Assembly (NCBI RefSeq): GCF_043380555.1
Contig: NC_091749.1
Coordinates: 11,213,610 to 11,277,609 of the forward strand
Direction: 5' to 3'
Length of the DNA: 64,000 bases
Source of the DNA: Nothobranchius furzeri
Taxonomy: Eukaryota; Chordata; Actinopteri; Cyprinodontiformes; Nothobranchiidae
The notes beneath the pieces are model-generated. The model was not told the origin of the DNA. It searched no databases and worked only from the letters and a program-made list of their open reading frames with translations. The stretch's first letter is position 1. The number at the start of each line of letters is the position of its first letter. The translations under genes were made by a program, and so were the position numbers. This document shows positions 22,059-33,310 of the stretch, in pieces.

Positions 22059-22640
22059 TCAACAAGACTGGCCATGGATAGCACCTCCTCTACATGGAAG
22101 ACCTCGATCTCACCATCCACATAGAGGAGGTCTAATCTTCAGGTGTTTGAATCGTGCTTAGTCCGACCGCCTACCTGAGACCATGTTGTCATGGAGACCC
22201 TAACAGGGGCTAATGAACCAGACTACACAGCTTCCAGGACGATGGAGGTCCTCAAACCCTCCCACCACGATAAGGTGGCGATTCTGCGGGAGGGATGGGT
22301 TTTTGTTTGTTTTTTTGGCTTTTTTTTGTGTCATTTTATTTATTTATTTTATTTTATTTTTTGTGTGTATATTATATATATATATATATATATTTGTATT
22401 CTATTTCATTTTATTTGATAGAAAAACATAAACTTTACAAAAATATTTTGTTGTTGTTGTTCTTGCTTCTATTTTTTCTACTTGCTTGTGAAATCTAAGC
22501 AGCTTCTCGATTCTAAGTCACCAAGTGGGCCTAAACTTATAGACATATAGAGTATGTGTACATCTACTTTCTACTAGAGATTTTATTGTTTTTACTTCCT
22601 AAGTGAAAAAAAGTTCATTTTCTTCTAAAACACCCCCCCC
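22059..22640. other. Arm 1 interval with AT/T-rich microsatellites
   Basis: It contains T-rich and TA-repeat stretches (about 22315-22395) and a C9 run at 22632-22640. The length differences between the two arms concentrate here. No gene was recognised. Confidence 0.5.
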
Positions 22641-22875
22641 CCTCTTGTTCATTCCCTTCAGGTATTTTCCAGATGTGACTGACGACGCTTCAGAGTTAGT
22701 TGCTTGTGAGGATTCTGTATCTCTGCCAGAAACCAGAGAACTTCGAGTTTTGGCTCCTGTGACCGAGCTTCCACTTTTATTTACTCCTGAATTATTTTCT
22801 GCAGTCACTGATAATTTATCTTTAATCCCTTATTTTTCCACTGATGATGCAAGGGTGGGTCGTACGAGACCCTAG
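22641..22875 (+). other. Open acidic frame, possible exon relic
   Basis: After a TTCCCTTCAG acceptor-like sequence at about 22652-22662 the plus strand stays open as YFPDVTDDASELVACEDSV and onward to STDDARVGRTRP, then TAG. The composition is acidic. The opposite strand is also open (Ser/Thr-rich), so strand choice is uncertain. It recalls the acidic exons at 38145-39165, but no nucleotide alignment could be confirmed by eye. The other arm carries the same frame. Confidence 0.25.
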
Positions 22876-23918
22876 AGGGCGTGCTTGGATGAGCTTCATC
22901 CACACTTGACTTCTCATATGAAGATTTTCCATCTTCGTACTCACCTGAACTTACCTTTGAAACCAGAGATGATTCAATGTTACTGTAGGGTTACTGACCT
23001 AAACATAGGAATTAAAGGCTGTTGCTATCAGCTTATATTTTAATTCCTAAGAAGATCAAACAAATTGACGAATGAGATTATATATGGATATATAAATATA
23101 ATAGATATAAATTCATACACCAACTTGCTTGGTCTATGTTTAATCAAAAGATTATGTAGCATTCAGTCAATATTGAGAAGGCCGGATCTGATCGTGAATG
23201 ATGATTTATTGAGCCGTCCGTATCATCAACCAACCAACGTAAGAGCTAGGCATAAACAAAAAATAAATAAATCATAAAATAAACCATAATGCATAACTGA
23301 TTACATTGGTAGCCTTTTTCACAACTAATACAATCATATAGGTACCCATACACGTTCCTTTTTCATAACAACATCATGAATTATAGTTACAAACCTTGTT
23401 CCCCTTATCAACTGAAGCTAGACAGAAGTATTCTTCAAACTTTCTTTGTCTTCTTCTCCGTGAACCGTTAATAGCCTATCCTTTGCTCCGTCTTTACTTC
23501 TAATAGATTTACGTTTGCTTCTTCTATGTTGCGCCCATTGCGCCTCCCTACTTGGCTACGGTTGCTATGATGCTGTCAAAATAAAAGCCTGTATACCTTT
23601 GCCGTTGTTAAACATAAAGAAATAGTTCACCTTTACATTCACCTTTACAGATTATAATATTTATTTTTAAAGATTTAATTTAATAGCAAAGATTATTTGT
23701 TAATTCAGAAGATCTAAAGATCTTTGCCTCTTCAGTGATCAATGTACACCCACTCTGTGTTTATTTCAAGAAAGAGTCAAGTTTAAGAAGGTTAAGAAAT
23801 TTATTACTAAACAATTATAAAACATCACAATTTATAAAAGACTTTGGTATTAAAAAAGCAACCCTGTGTTTGGATGAATCTAATATGAAGTGTTTGTTTG
23901 CGGGTGAATGCAATGTCT
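22876..23918. other. Arm 1 AT-rich interval
   Basis: No recognisable protein. A short frame starting at 23735 has no domain. The matching interval in arm 2 is 43517-44560. Confidence 0.4.
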
Positions 23919-25030
23919 CAGAACGTGTCTGGTGCAGGTGTGCGCTCTGGAGGGCCCTCGGTCGACGCGCAGGTGCAGTCAGAGAGATCAGGGTCAGCCA
24001 GTAGTGGTACAGGGCGACATTCAACCTTCCCCCTGTGGTAGGCGAGTCACCAACCTCAGGTCTAGAGGTCACTAGCACCAGCTGTAGGAGTAGGGTCAGT
24101 GATGTTGTCAGCCCCCCCCTTCGGCAGGTGGCGTCCCCACCGCAAGGTAATGGGCTTCAGCTGGAGGCTCAGCGCCACCATCAACTCCCCCTTTGGCAGG
24201 TGGTGTTCCCACTCCAGGGTGCGGAGTCTCATGTGCAGTACCACTGCAACCTCCCCTAGGTTAAGGTCGGTTTATGCTTGACGCGTCCGCAAGGTTGCGT
24301 CATTTTAACAACCACGCCCCTCCACCGCGCCTCTGCACGGCCCAAAATTTCCGCACCGCGCACCTAGGAAATTTTCTAACCACGCGGACGGTCGGACGCG
24401 GAAAAACATGGCAGACTGGCAAGAACTAGTATGGCAGAGGTTCGTAAATACAGACATTTGTATGATTCAGCTCTCAAAGATAACCGTGATCAACATGTTG
24501 TTAATAATTCTTGGAGAGAAATAGCTCGCACTGTCGGAAAAGATGAGGACGCTGTTAAAAAATGCTGGAATGCCATGTTGTAAACAAAAGTAATTTTTAC
24601 TTCTACTATGGTGTAGTGTTGGATTCATGCCGTAGAGCTCCATGCTGCCCCCTACAGTTTGGGAGAATATTGGCTCACAGCAGAGACAAGCCGCATGAAC
24701 CTATAAACGCTGCAAGTTTGAAGCGCGTTCCATCCGCGAGCCGCATCACCAAGCGGAAAGTGAATACGTCAAGCATAAACCAAGCTTTAGGTGGTTTTCC
24801 CACCCCCGAGTGAAGCAATCTTGCTGCAGAGACGACACAGACTCTGTGGGTGTCACTGACCTTGGAGGCAGTGGATCGACTGGTCACTCTGACAGCGCCG
24901 TTGTAGTTAACAACACCTAGAGAGGGAATGACACGAACACGAAAGAGAGCCCATAGCTCAGGTACGGAGTCAAGCTTGACAGGAAAAGGCAGATGAGCTG
25001 TCGGATCAGAAAGGTACAGGATCATCCTGC
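23919..25030 (-). pseudogene. GC-rich pol-adjacent segment, arm 1 copy
   Basis: On the minus strand this follows the RNase H fragment at 25148-25345. It encodes LPFPVKLDSVPELWALF and GVVNYNGAVRV, then SDTHRVCVVSAA, and a Pro/Gly-rich stretch with repeated VG.PPAEGG-like units. A Harbinger-like MITE (24264-24786) splits it. A diverged copy lies at 39165-40290 in the plus-strand order and another in arm 2. I read it as part of a retrovirus-like or LTR-retrotransposon polyprotein downstream of RNase H, but no integrase or protease motif is visible. The function is unknown. Confidence 0.4.
24264..24786 (+). mobile_element. PIF-Harbinger-like MITE with a MADF-domain relic
   Basis: A 523-bp element flanked by TTA at 24261-24263 and 24787-24789, the 3-bp duplication of PIF-Harbinger. 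Ends AGGTCGGTTTATGCTTGACG and AGCTTGGTTTATGCTTGACG (as complement) match at 17 of 20 positions. Inside, from the ATG at about 24430, the plus strand reads AEVRKYRHLYDSALKD then NNSWREIARTVGKDEDAVKK. This fits a MADF/Myb-like DNA-binding domain, the second protein of Harbinger transposons. The frame ends after KKCWNAML. The third copy of the host segment (40140-40150) lacks the element and so gives the empty site. Confidence 0.85.
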
Positions 25031-25147
25031 TGGTATCAGAGTCCTGGGACTGAAGACTGACAAGGTTGTTTTCAGAAAAGACAGGATGAACAGACTCAAA
25101 ACCATCGGATGGTCGAGAGGTGGACGCGTTAGCGGCCTGAGCTCAAG

Positions 25148-25345
25148 TCACGACACACACACGGGGTGGGTTTGACCGAGAAGACACACTGTCAGGGAGC
25201 CACAAGGGGTTAAAGGACCAACAGCTGCACCTTGTTTGGCAAGAGAGTCTGCAATCAGATCCTTATCAGTTCCGGGTGCACGAGAAATACCTTTGACTTC
25301 ACGCCAATAGATCTGCATGTCATGTGATGTCGCTAGGGTTATCAC
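25148..25345 (-). pseudogene. RNase H C-terminal fragment of a retrovirus-like pol
   Basis: The minus-strand frame contains YWREVKGISRAPGTDKD and LIADSLAKQGA. This is the C-terminal end of the RNase H domain in retroviral and LTR-retrotransposon pol genes, which degrades the RNA strand during reverse transcription. The catalytic N-terminal part is missing on this side because LINE B (25400-26235) lies directly upstream. An identical fragment is at 42090-42287 in arm 2. The element is old and broken. Confidence 0.65.
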
Positions 25346-25399
25346 AAGCCATGAAGAGGTCTTGATGTTTAACGGGCTTCCGGTTAGATGTTAAGAACC

Positions 25400-26235
25400 C
25401 GTTAATTTTCCAAGAAGGTAAGAGAGGTGGTGGAGGACCTAAACTTGGAGACGGCCATAGAAAAGGAACGCTCAGAAAGATAGGAGGAGAACCACTCCAG
25501 AGCAGTTCCTGATAGAACTGCCCAGTATCTCAGCCTCTCCAGTAGCAGGTGATGGTCAACAGTGTCAAAAGCTGCAGTCAGGTCCAGCAGGACCAGAACA
25601 GAACAGTCCCCTGCATCACTGAGTCAGAAGGTCATTAGAGACCCTAAGAAGAGCTGTTTCAGTAGAATGAGCTCTACGAAAACCTGACTGGAAGCTATCA
25701 TAGATGTTGTGTGTTCATCAAGAGCAGCTGTGAGTTGTTTAGCCACAACCTTTTCCAAGATCTTGGAGATGAACGGAAGTTTAGAGATGGGTCTGAAGCT
25801 GCTATGGAGAGAGGGGTCAAGACTCGGTTTTTTGAGAAGCGGGTGGATTACAGCGTTCTTAAAGTAAGCAGGGACCTGACCAGAAACCAGAGAAGCATTA
25901 ATAATGGAGAGCACGCTGGGACCAATGGACTGAAAAGCATTTTTAAACAAAGATGAGGGTAAGATGTCGAGGGGGAATGCAGAGGTCTTCATAGAGTTAA
26001 CTAGTTTGGTTAACTCGGGCAAAGAAACAGGAGCAAAGCTATCTAGGATGATGGGCCTGGTTGGAGTTGGGAGAGGCAGCGATAAGGCTGAAGGAGAGAT
26101 GCTAGATCTAACCTTATTGACTTTGTCCACAAAGAAAGACAGAAAGTTCTCACAGTCTGTAACAGAGTGGATGGAGGCTGTAGGAGAGGCAGGAGAGACT
26201 ATGCTGCTGATGGTGTTAAACATCACCTTGGGGTT
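25400..26235 (-). pseudogene. LINE B reverse transcriptase fragment, arm 1 copy
   Basis: The minus strand encodes RT fingers (SMKTSAFPLDILPSSLFKN, AVIHPLLKKPSLDP, FRPISKLPFISKILEKVVAK). After a frameshift near 25622 it reads VLVLLDLTAAFDTVDHHLLL, the palm motif with its catalytic Asp. It then stops before the YADD box, at a CTTGGAAAATTAACGGG junction. Loss of the 3' end is unusual for a LINE and points to a later deletion. At 26235 the sequence is fused to a different LINE. L2-like clade. Confidence 0.8.
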
Positions 26236-26283
26236 AGGGTTAGCACACCTGTGCTGAGGCTCAGCACACCTGTGCTGAGGCTC
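26231..26283. other. Breakpoint junction with telomere-like filler and 21-bp duplication
   Basis: Arm homology ends at 26235. The junction then contains GGGTTAGGGTTA (26231-26242), two vertebrate telomere-type hexamers, and a tandem 21-bp duplication (26242-26262 and 26263-26283). Each copy of the duplication contains the hairpin-forming AGCACACCTGTGCT. The second copy is continuous with LINE A. Such filler and local templated duplication are typical of end-joining or template-switch repair. Confidence 0.75.
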
Positions 26284-26962
26284 CCATTGATAATCTGACC
26301 AAGTGAAGGGTCAAGGCACGGAAAGGCAGCCTTCCAGAGACGAGACGGCAGAACGTCAAGTGGAGAGCCAGATGGCTTCTGCCTCGCAACAAGCTTATTC
26401 AGCTCAGAGTATGAAACAGTATTGAGGGAGCTCAGGGTGGGTGGTGATGGAGGAACTGGAGCAGGGTCAACAGAGTTACCAGAAATGGCTGCTCTAATGC
26501 CTGACACTTTATCAACAAAGAACCTGTGAAAAGCTTCAGAGTTTCCAGCAGCTGTAGCAGACATTAAGCTAGGCTCCTGATACACCAGAACAGTTTAGTG
26601 TTTTGTAGAGGATCTTGGGATTATTGGAGTTTGTTTCAATGATGTTTGCAAAATAGGCCGTTCTGGCAGCCCTCACAGCATCCTGATAAGCAACCAGAGA
26701 TGCTCTGAACAACTCACGCAAGACCTGTAGGCCATCCTTTTTCCACTTTCTCTCAGAGGATCTACACGCCGGCCTTCAAGCCCGTGTGACATCAGAGAGC
26801 CAAGGCTCCCTCCTCGGCTGAGACTTGCAAAGTTTGAGAGGGACAACCACGTCCAGGACCTGATTACAAAGTACATCAAAGTGTTGTGAATAGTGTTCAG
26901 TGTTAGATGGATCAGGGTTAAAGGTCTCTAACCTTACAGACATACAGTCCACAAACTTTGAA
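26284..26962 (-). pseudogene. LINE A (L2-like) fragment fused to LINE B
   Basis: The minus strand reads VVPLKLCKSQ and WLSDVTRA, then AYFANIIETNSNNPKILYKT, then FFVDKVSGIRAAISG and SGSPLDVLPSRLWKAAFPCL, ending at IINGSLSTG. This is the linker and start of RT in an L2-like LINE related to, but distinct from, LINE B. It stops at the junction at 26283 before the RT palm. On its 5' side it meets the 3' end of an L1-like element at about 26963. Several frameshifts are present. Confidence 0.75.
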
Positions 26963-26984
26963 ATAGTTTCAGACTTTATTACTT

Positions 26985-27924
26985 TTAGACTTTTATATTA
27001 ACAGACTTAAAAGCCTTGGTGTTTTTTGATGAGGAGATCGTCCTTATATATTGTTCAAGTTCCATTTTTAATACAAGAAGTTCAGGTTTTCTGCCAAGGA
27101 CTTTGCTTTTGTGTATGTGAAATATAGCCAAAAATAAAAACCTATTTACGAAGAAGAAAGCATCATTGTCCTTCTTATTAAAATTATGAAGACCAAAAAT
27201 AACATCTTTGTAGTATAGTTGAAAGTTAGGGAGAACAGAGTCATTAATAAACTTGTGGAAGTCCTTCCAGAATTTACTTGTAAATTTACATGACCAGAAC
27301 AAATGAGAAGCTGTTTCAGGTTGCTCTTGACAAAAGGTACAATTTACATTTATATCAGCTATAAATTTTTTACAAATATTGTTTGGTAGGGTAAAACTTG
27401 TGAATGAATTTAAATGTAAACTCTTTAACTTTGTTCGTTAAAAGAAATTTTTGTGGTAAGGTCCAAACTTTTTTCCATTCAATATCTGTTACAAAATTAG
27501 CCCAATAAGATATGGTTGATGGAACAGAAATCATTGTATCCTGAAAGAGAGTTCTTATTTTGTTATTCACCGACTTATGCGAGGAAAAACAAACATTGCC
27601 AAGAGAAGAATGTAACACATCCGGGCGACTGACTGATGGTGGAGCGCTGTGTGAGCATCTGAACAACATGGACAGACCGGATGGGATGGCATCAAACACT
27701 ATTGAGAATTCTCTAGACGTTATTGGTATATTGTATTTCCTAAGGAATTCAGAGTAATTGTATAAAAGTCCTTTTTCATCAAATAACTGGCCAACCAAGA
27801 TGATTCCATTATTAAACCAGATATTTAAAAAAATAGTTTTATTTTTATAAATAATATTGCAGTTATTCCAAATAAAACAGTTTTGCGGGGAGAAGTTGTG
27901 TTTGTAAATCAGTGCCCATGCCAA
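26985..27924 (-). pseudogene. L1-like ORF2, C-terminal region with zinc knuckle
   Basis: Frames at 27924-27370 and 27302-26985 carry the region following the RT thumb, including WKKVWTLPQKFLLTNKVKEF. Across a frame change they give a Cys-rich motif CTFC...H...FWSC (about 27355-27290), a C-x2-C-x8-H-x4-C knuckle characteristic of L1/Tx1 ORF2 ends. The frame finishes at TAA 26985-26987. The break between the two frames lies at about 27365. Confidence 0.72.
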
Positions 27925-28350
27925 AAGAATTTGTTGATGGAAGTGAGAAAGTTTTAGTGGTATTTTGGGAATACTGTAATTGCAGAGCAGTAGGAAGTTA
28001 AGGCCACCTAAATTAGAAAATATATGATGTGAGATAAAATTCCAGAGAGAAGTGGGATTTTTTAAATACTTTTAAATCCTGTTTATTTTAAAGGTGTTGT
28101 TAAGAGCACCGAAATCAATAAAGTTAAAACCTCCTTTATCATATGGATTTAAAGATACTGATTTACGTAAGTAGTGGGTTTTATTTTTTCATAAGAAATT
28201 GTATAACAATTTGTTGATTAATTTACAAGTTGTATTGTCAACGTGTAGTGACTGTGCAGCATAGGTTAGACGGGAGATACCCTCAGCTTTTGAAAGCAGA
28301 ACCCTTCCTTTTAACGATAGGTCCCGTTGAAGCCAACAGTTAAAGATTTT

Positions 28351-29821
28351 TTAGGTTTTGTCTATAATAGGAGTAAAGTTCTTGGAGCATCTGGATTGCT
28401 CATTTTTTATTATTTGAATTCCAAGGTATCTTACAGAGTTTTTTACAGGTATTCCATGGATTGAAGTTGCAGAACAATTTTTGACTGGTAGCAGTTCACA
28501 TTTATGTAAGTTGAGTGAAAGTCCGGAGGCTTTAGAGAATGACTGTATAATGTCGATGACCACTGAAACTTGCGAGACATCTCTTAGAAAGAGAGCTGTA
28601 TCATCTGCTAACTGACTTATTAGTATTTCTTTATTAGCTATGATCAGACCTTTTAAAGAACTGAGTTTAATGTGTGAATTAAGGAGTTGCACAGAAAGAA
28701 GGAATAAATACACAGAGAGGGGGCAGCCCTGCCTCACTCCACGCTTTAGAGAGAATCTTGGGGAAGTACCGGTGGGAAGCTTTATGGAGCTGTTACTATT
28801 AGAATACAGTGTACGAACAGCATTACAGAAGGATTGGCCAAACCCAAATTTGCTCAGGGCAGTAAAAATAAACTCGTGCTCTAAGGAATCGAACGCCTTG
28901 TAAAAATCTAAAAAAAGAATAAGACTATCATCCTGTACAAGTTCTGGGTAATCCATAATGTCTAAAATTAACCTTATGTTGTTGGAGAAATGACGATTCT
29001 GCATGAATCCAGACTTACTCTCGTCGATAACTTTATTTAACACAGGCTTTACTCTATTAGCCAGAACTTGTGCTAGTATCTTATAATCGTTATTTAGTAA
29101 AGAGATTGGTCGCCAGTTGTCTAAGAACAAAGGATCCTTCCTCGGTTTGGGAATAAGCGTGATCAATCTTTGACAAAGTGGGAGGGAGTGCACCTCTGTC
29201 CATGCTTTCCTTAAAGACTCCTAAAAGAAACGGGGTTAAACTGTCAGAGAACTGTTTGTAAAACTCTGCAGTAAGACCATCAGTTCCCGGTGATTTGTTC
29301 ACCTTTAGATGTTTTATAGCCTCTGCAACCTCCATCAAAGAAATTGATCTGTCACAAAGCTGACTTTCCTCCTTACTCAGCTGAGTAGTAATACCAATGG
29401 AATTTAAAAAAGTAAGAGTAGCTTGAGGGCAATAACTAGAGGAATAAAGTTTGCAATAAAAATTTGAACAATATTTTGCTATTGCATCCTTATCATTTGA
29501 AATTGTTCCATTAATATTCAGTTGTAGGACAGAGTTGGTGTTGGACTGATGTTTTTCAAGTCGGAAAAAGTAGGCCGAATTCTGCTCTCCTTCTTCGAGC
29601 CACTTTCTGCGAGACCGAATAAATGCTCCATTAGCTTTGCATTTGTAAATCTCGTCCAATCTATGCTGCAGGTCAACCAGTTCTATCTTATCAGATTCAT
29701 TCAGGGCGTCTGTTGGTTTGGAAGTAAGGCATGTAATCTTCTGTATTACTTGCCTCATCAAATCTTCTTTTTTTTTTTGCCAACTCACTGCTGTATTTTC
29801 TAAAGAATTTTCCAATTTCAT
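28351..29821 (-). pseudogene. L1-like ORF2, reverse transcriptase domain
   Basis: Two overlapping minus-strand frames encode the linker and RT. The first has KWLEEGEQNSAYFFRLEK and NKSPGTDGLTAEFYKQF. After a frameshift near 29170 the second has LITLIPKPRKDPLFLDNWRP, SGFMQNRHFSNNIR, FLDFYKAFDSLEH, RGVRQGCPLS and LADDTALFL (catalytic box at about 28600-28613). LADD replaces the more usual FADD. The enzyme copies RNA at the nicked target. The frameshift is in the LITLIPK region. Confidence 0.85.
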
Positions 29822-29989
29822 ATTTCAAAAGTTCCCAGTTGCTACAAAATGTATTATCTGTGAGAGCTTTATCCCAATAAAGTTTAATTAATCTATGAAC
29901 TTTGTAAATTACTTCTTTATGCTCCAGGATAGTACTGTTTAGCTTCCAGTATGAAGTATCAGTGGCAAGGGAGGATGACAATGGGATTG

Positions 29990-30716
29990 ATAAACTAACA
30001 ATTTTGTGGTCTGAGAGTGGTGTAGGATAAATATCAGTTTTAACTTTTTCTAAATGTTTTGTAACAAGCCAATAATCAATGCGTGAGCTCCTGGTTTGAG
30101 TCTTGTTACATCATGTATAAGCTATTTGAGATGGATGTGAATTCCTCCAAGAATCAACTAAGTTAAATCTTTGTGCAAACAATCTTATAAATGAGTCAGA
30201 GTCTGAACTTCTAGGGGGCCACCGATCCAAACTATTGCTAAACACTGTATTAAAGTCTCCACCAAGAATTATAAAAGAATTGGGATATTTAGATAACCAG
30301 CATATGTGCTTCTCCAGCCTGTCAAAATATATTTTGTTCTCCCTCTGACAGTTAAAACCATACACATTGATTAAAATATAGATAGAATTTGCAGCCTTAA
30401 TTATTAGAAAAATGTAGTGACCATTTTTATCAATATCAGAATTCAGAATTTTACCATTAAATCTTCCTTTAAGTATACAAACACCAGCAGCCCGTTCTGT
30501 ACCATGGGACATCCACAGATCATCTCCCCATTGCGATCTCCAAAATGTTTTTTCTTGTTCTGTTGAATGAGACTCTTGTATAAAACAGAAATCTAAGTTG
30601 AACTGCTTGCAAAACAAAAAGATAGCCTTACGTTTAACACTGTTTCTTAGACCTCTTGCTTTTAAAGAAATAACAGACAAAGACATAAGGACAATAACAA
30701 AAAATAAGAGTGACAA
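29990..30716 (-). pseudogene. L1-like ORF2, endonuclease domain
   Basis: The minus-strand frame begins around MSLSVISLKARGL and has CFIQESHST, the INVYGFN segment, IILGGDFNTVFSNSLDR and, after an in-frame TGA at 30111-30113, RIDYWLV and LSDHKIVS. These are the conserved blocks of APE-type endonucleases (Glu in the QES box, GGDFN, final SDH), which nick target DNA. The TGA sits where TGG (Trp) would fit, so one base change broke the domain. Confidence 0.8.
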
Positions 30717-31191
30717 ATAAGATAAGGCTTAGACCAAGTAAGTGAAGAAAAGTTGAACTGGAAACCTGGTCACTTAAGAGAGTCCTATATAAGATGAGAA
30801 CTGTAACCTTTGAATAAGTAAATTGTGAACTTGAGTAATAACAATGGGAATACAATAGCCTAAGAAAACAGAACCAATGTAGTAGACAGAGAATGCTTCA
30901 CATATGAGCACTTAAGGAGGAATCATATTAGTGATTATCTTGCTCCATTCAAAAAACTAATAATTTGAAAACGGATAAAATAAAAAAGAATCTTGTTCAG
31001 CTTGCTCATAACAGTTACCGTAGAAATGTTGCAGCAAAACTCAATACCAATAAATCTAAAACATATGAAATGTGTCAGTTTAACCCTGATTGTTTTATAA
31101 ATTCTATAAGAAAAGAGAATAGCAAAGAAACCAAGTTAACCTGTTTTTTTTTCTTTTTGTTTGTTTTTTATCTCAAATACCTTAGGTCAAA

Positions 31192-32173
31192 TTATAGGGG
31201 TGGAAAGATCTCTTTTCCCTCCACAAACGCACGTCCTCCAACGAAGAACGCCAGCTTGTTTGCTTTGCGTGTGGCTTCAACAGCTGGCCAAAGTTTGTTT
31301 CTCCGAGCGCGGTCGTCAGGAGACAGATCTTCAGCTAGCTTCAGGTTATTATTTTTCAGGAAGGCAGACTTCTTGGCAGCGCGCCAGACAGCATCGCAGT
31401 AGATCCTGGATGTAAACTGGATGATGACTCCTCTGGGTTGGTTGTTATTGTTGGATTTCTTGGGGCCGATGCGGTGGACGGTATCAACGACGTCGGGGAA
31501 TTTCACTTGCTCCTCCGGCAGGACTGTTCTGCAGACTTTGATGACCTCCTGTCCGACGTCCTGCTTCTGTCTCTCGGGCAGACCGTAGAGCTTCAAATCC
31601 CAGCGGCGTGAGTAGTTCTCCAGGTGGGAGATGCACTTTTCCTGTGTTTCCGCATTTGCTTTATATTGTTCAAGCTGTGATTCGAAATCAGCAATTCTGC
31701 CCTTCATATCATTTAGCTCAACGCAGACAGCATCAAACGACTCCTTCACCGCCGTGATGTGTTTGGTGTTCTCTTGGACAGCTTTTTTCATCTCGGAGAT
31801 GACTACAGAGTTGCCACTCACCATTTTTTCAAGAGTGTCCGACCTCGAGTTAATCAGCATGGTGAGTGATGAGAGCTGGTAGAGAACCGTAGGTGTCTCC
31901 ATATCCGCAACTTTTCTTAGCTTACCAGCGGAAAAGGCACATGGAGTGATAGGAAGAGGGGGAAACTTCCTCCATCCGGTTATGTTGAAGAGGATCGGAA
32001 ACTGCCTCCAAATAATCGTGCATGGAGTCGATGAGAGTATTTTTAGTGTCGGTGGGCTTCTCAAAAGTAAGAAGAGGCTGGGTAGCTTGGCTAACATTAG
32101 CGGGTTTGCTAACGGAACTGCTGTTAGCTAGCAGCTTTTTAGTTTCGGTCTTTCTCTTCTCAGGTTTACTCAT
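31192..32173 (-). pseudogene. L1-like ORF1 protein
   Basis: It starts at the ATG at 32171-32173 (MSKPEKRKTETKKL). A frameshift lies near 31930, after which the frame continues AFSAGKLRKVADMETPTVLY. A coiled-coil-rich region (about NDMKGRIADFESQLEQYK) follows, then an RRM-like segment (ENYSRRWDLKLYGLPE) and a C-terminal domain (PRGVIIQFTSR, FLKNNNLKLAEDLS). It ends at TAA 31192-31194. The layout matches the trimeric RNA-binding ORF1p of L1-type LINEs (Transposase_22 family), which packages LINE RNA. One frameshift breaks this copy. Confidence 0.82.
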
Positions 32174-32340
32174 TTTGGTTGAAAAAATACTTAAACTCGG
32201 AGTAAAGTATGATTATTGCATAGGCGCAACAAAAGTCTTTGTTCACTGTGTGTAATATATTAAAGTAAAGCTAGGTTCGCAGAGCTCAACGATAAGTGAC
32301 TGCTCAGAGCGCCATCTTGGCAACCGTCGCTCAAAAACAG

Positions 32341-32995
32341 GCAGATTCCACCTCTATTTACAAACTCCTGGGGATGCAACAAGAGGGTGTGGTGTGTCGA
32401 CTACCGGATCTGACGTCAACAAATTTTTTTAATCAAGCCGTCGACGTCATCGATGGGTCGCCACAGCTCTACTAAAAAGTACTTAGTAAAAAGTAAAAAA
32501 GACCACTTGATAAAGGTAACACCCCAACAATCTCTAACACTTGGTAGAAGCCTGACATTAAAACAGAGAGCGCTATTAATCTATAATGAATATTAATATA
32601 AAAAAGACATTCATGGACATTTTCATTAACTGTTTTATTACCACACCAACTAGGAAATATTTTTACAATACATTTAAAAAAGAAAGGAGACAGAGAAAGG
32701 TGAGATAAAATAACTTAATTGACCATTTGAGGTCTTTTTAGAGATCGTACTGGTGCAGTATCTAGAAAATATGGGGAAAATGGTGACATCATATACAGTA
32801 TTTACTTCTGTAACTATTTGTTAATATGTTAATATGAGTTGCAGTTTTTATAGCTATCCTGTTAGGGTGTGTAATTGTTGGATGGAATCTTTAACAAAAC
32901 ACATAATTAATAATTTTTTTGTGATTGTGTGCATTTAGAATATCTATATGAAAGTCTCCACAAACACTAACTTATGATTATTTGTATTTAAATCT
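32341..32995. other. AT-rich spacer
   Basis: No gene or terminal repeats recognised. Confidence 0.4.
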
Positions 32996-33039
32996 ACTGT
33001 ACATTTCTGAAAAATTTGTTCTGAAAAATAATTCATTAT

Positions 33040-33310
33040 TAATAATTAATTATGAAATATTTTGTTTACAAATGAAATTCTTACCTTCTTAACCTAATAT
33101 TTAACATCCAAACTAAATATTTAACTTTTTAACTAAATACTTTGATTACAAACTAAATATTTACCTTCTTAAATATATATTTAGCTTCCAAACGAAATAT
33201 TTAACTATTTAACTAAATATTTTGTTTACAAACCAAAAATGTATCTTCTTACCAAAATATTTCACTTTTTAACTAAATATTTCACTTGCAAACTAAGTAT
33301 ACATGTTTTT
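33040..33310. repeat. Degenerate AACTAAATATTTA tandem repeat
   Basis: Words of the form AACTAAATATTTAMCTTYYWAACTAAATATTTNNTT recur about every 20-25 bp for about 270 bp, with frequent variation. It is a low-complexity minisatellite of the type often found inside fish DNA transposons. The host element was not identified. Confidence 0.7.

Larger units (their letters stand above)
21721..26235 (+). repeat. Inverted repeat arm 1 (4.5 kb)
   Basis: This 4515-bp segment is the reverse complement of 41200-45707 (4508 bp). Anchors checked at both ends and at many internal points agree, with only scattered substitutions and small microsatellite length changes. Compare 21895 TACTGGCTTAAG with the complement of 45534 CTTAAGGCAGTA. 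I estimate identity at about 98-99% by eye. Beyond 26235 the two arms diverge abruptly. Contents are listed separately. Arm 2 continues into the uninterrupted upstream part of LINE B, so arm 1 is likely the derived copy. Confidence 0.93.
26963..32340 (-). mobile_element. Nearly full-length L1/Tx1-like LINE
   Basis: On the minus strand the order is 5' region, ORF1 (32173-31192), spacer, then ORF2 with endonuclease, reverse transcriptase and a C-terminal zinc knuckle. The total of about 5.4 kb is close to full length for this class. Frameshifts and stops in both ORFs show it is inactive. Its 3' end abuts LINE A without a clear A-tail, and I could not find target duplications. It fills much of the spacer between the inverted arms. 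Confidence 0.82.

Noticed and set aside
26231..26242. Interstitial telomere array
   Set aside because: Only two hexamers are present and part of the first is shared with LINE B; it is treated as breakpoint filler.
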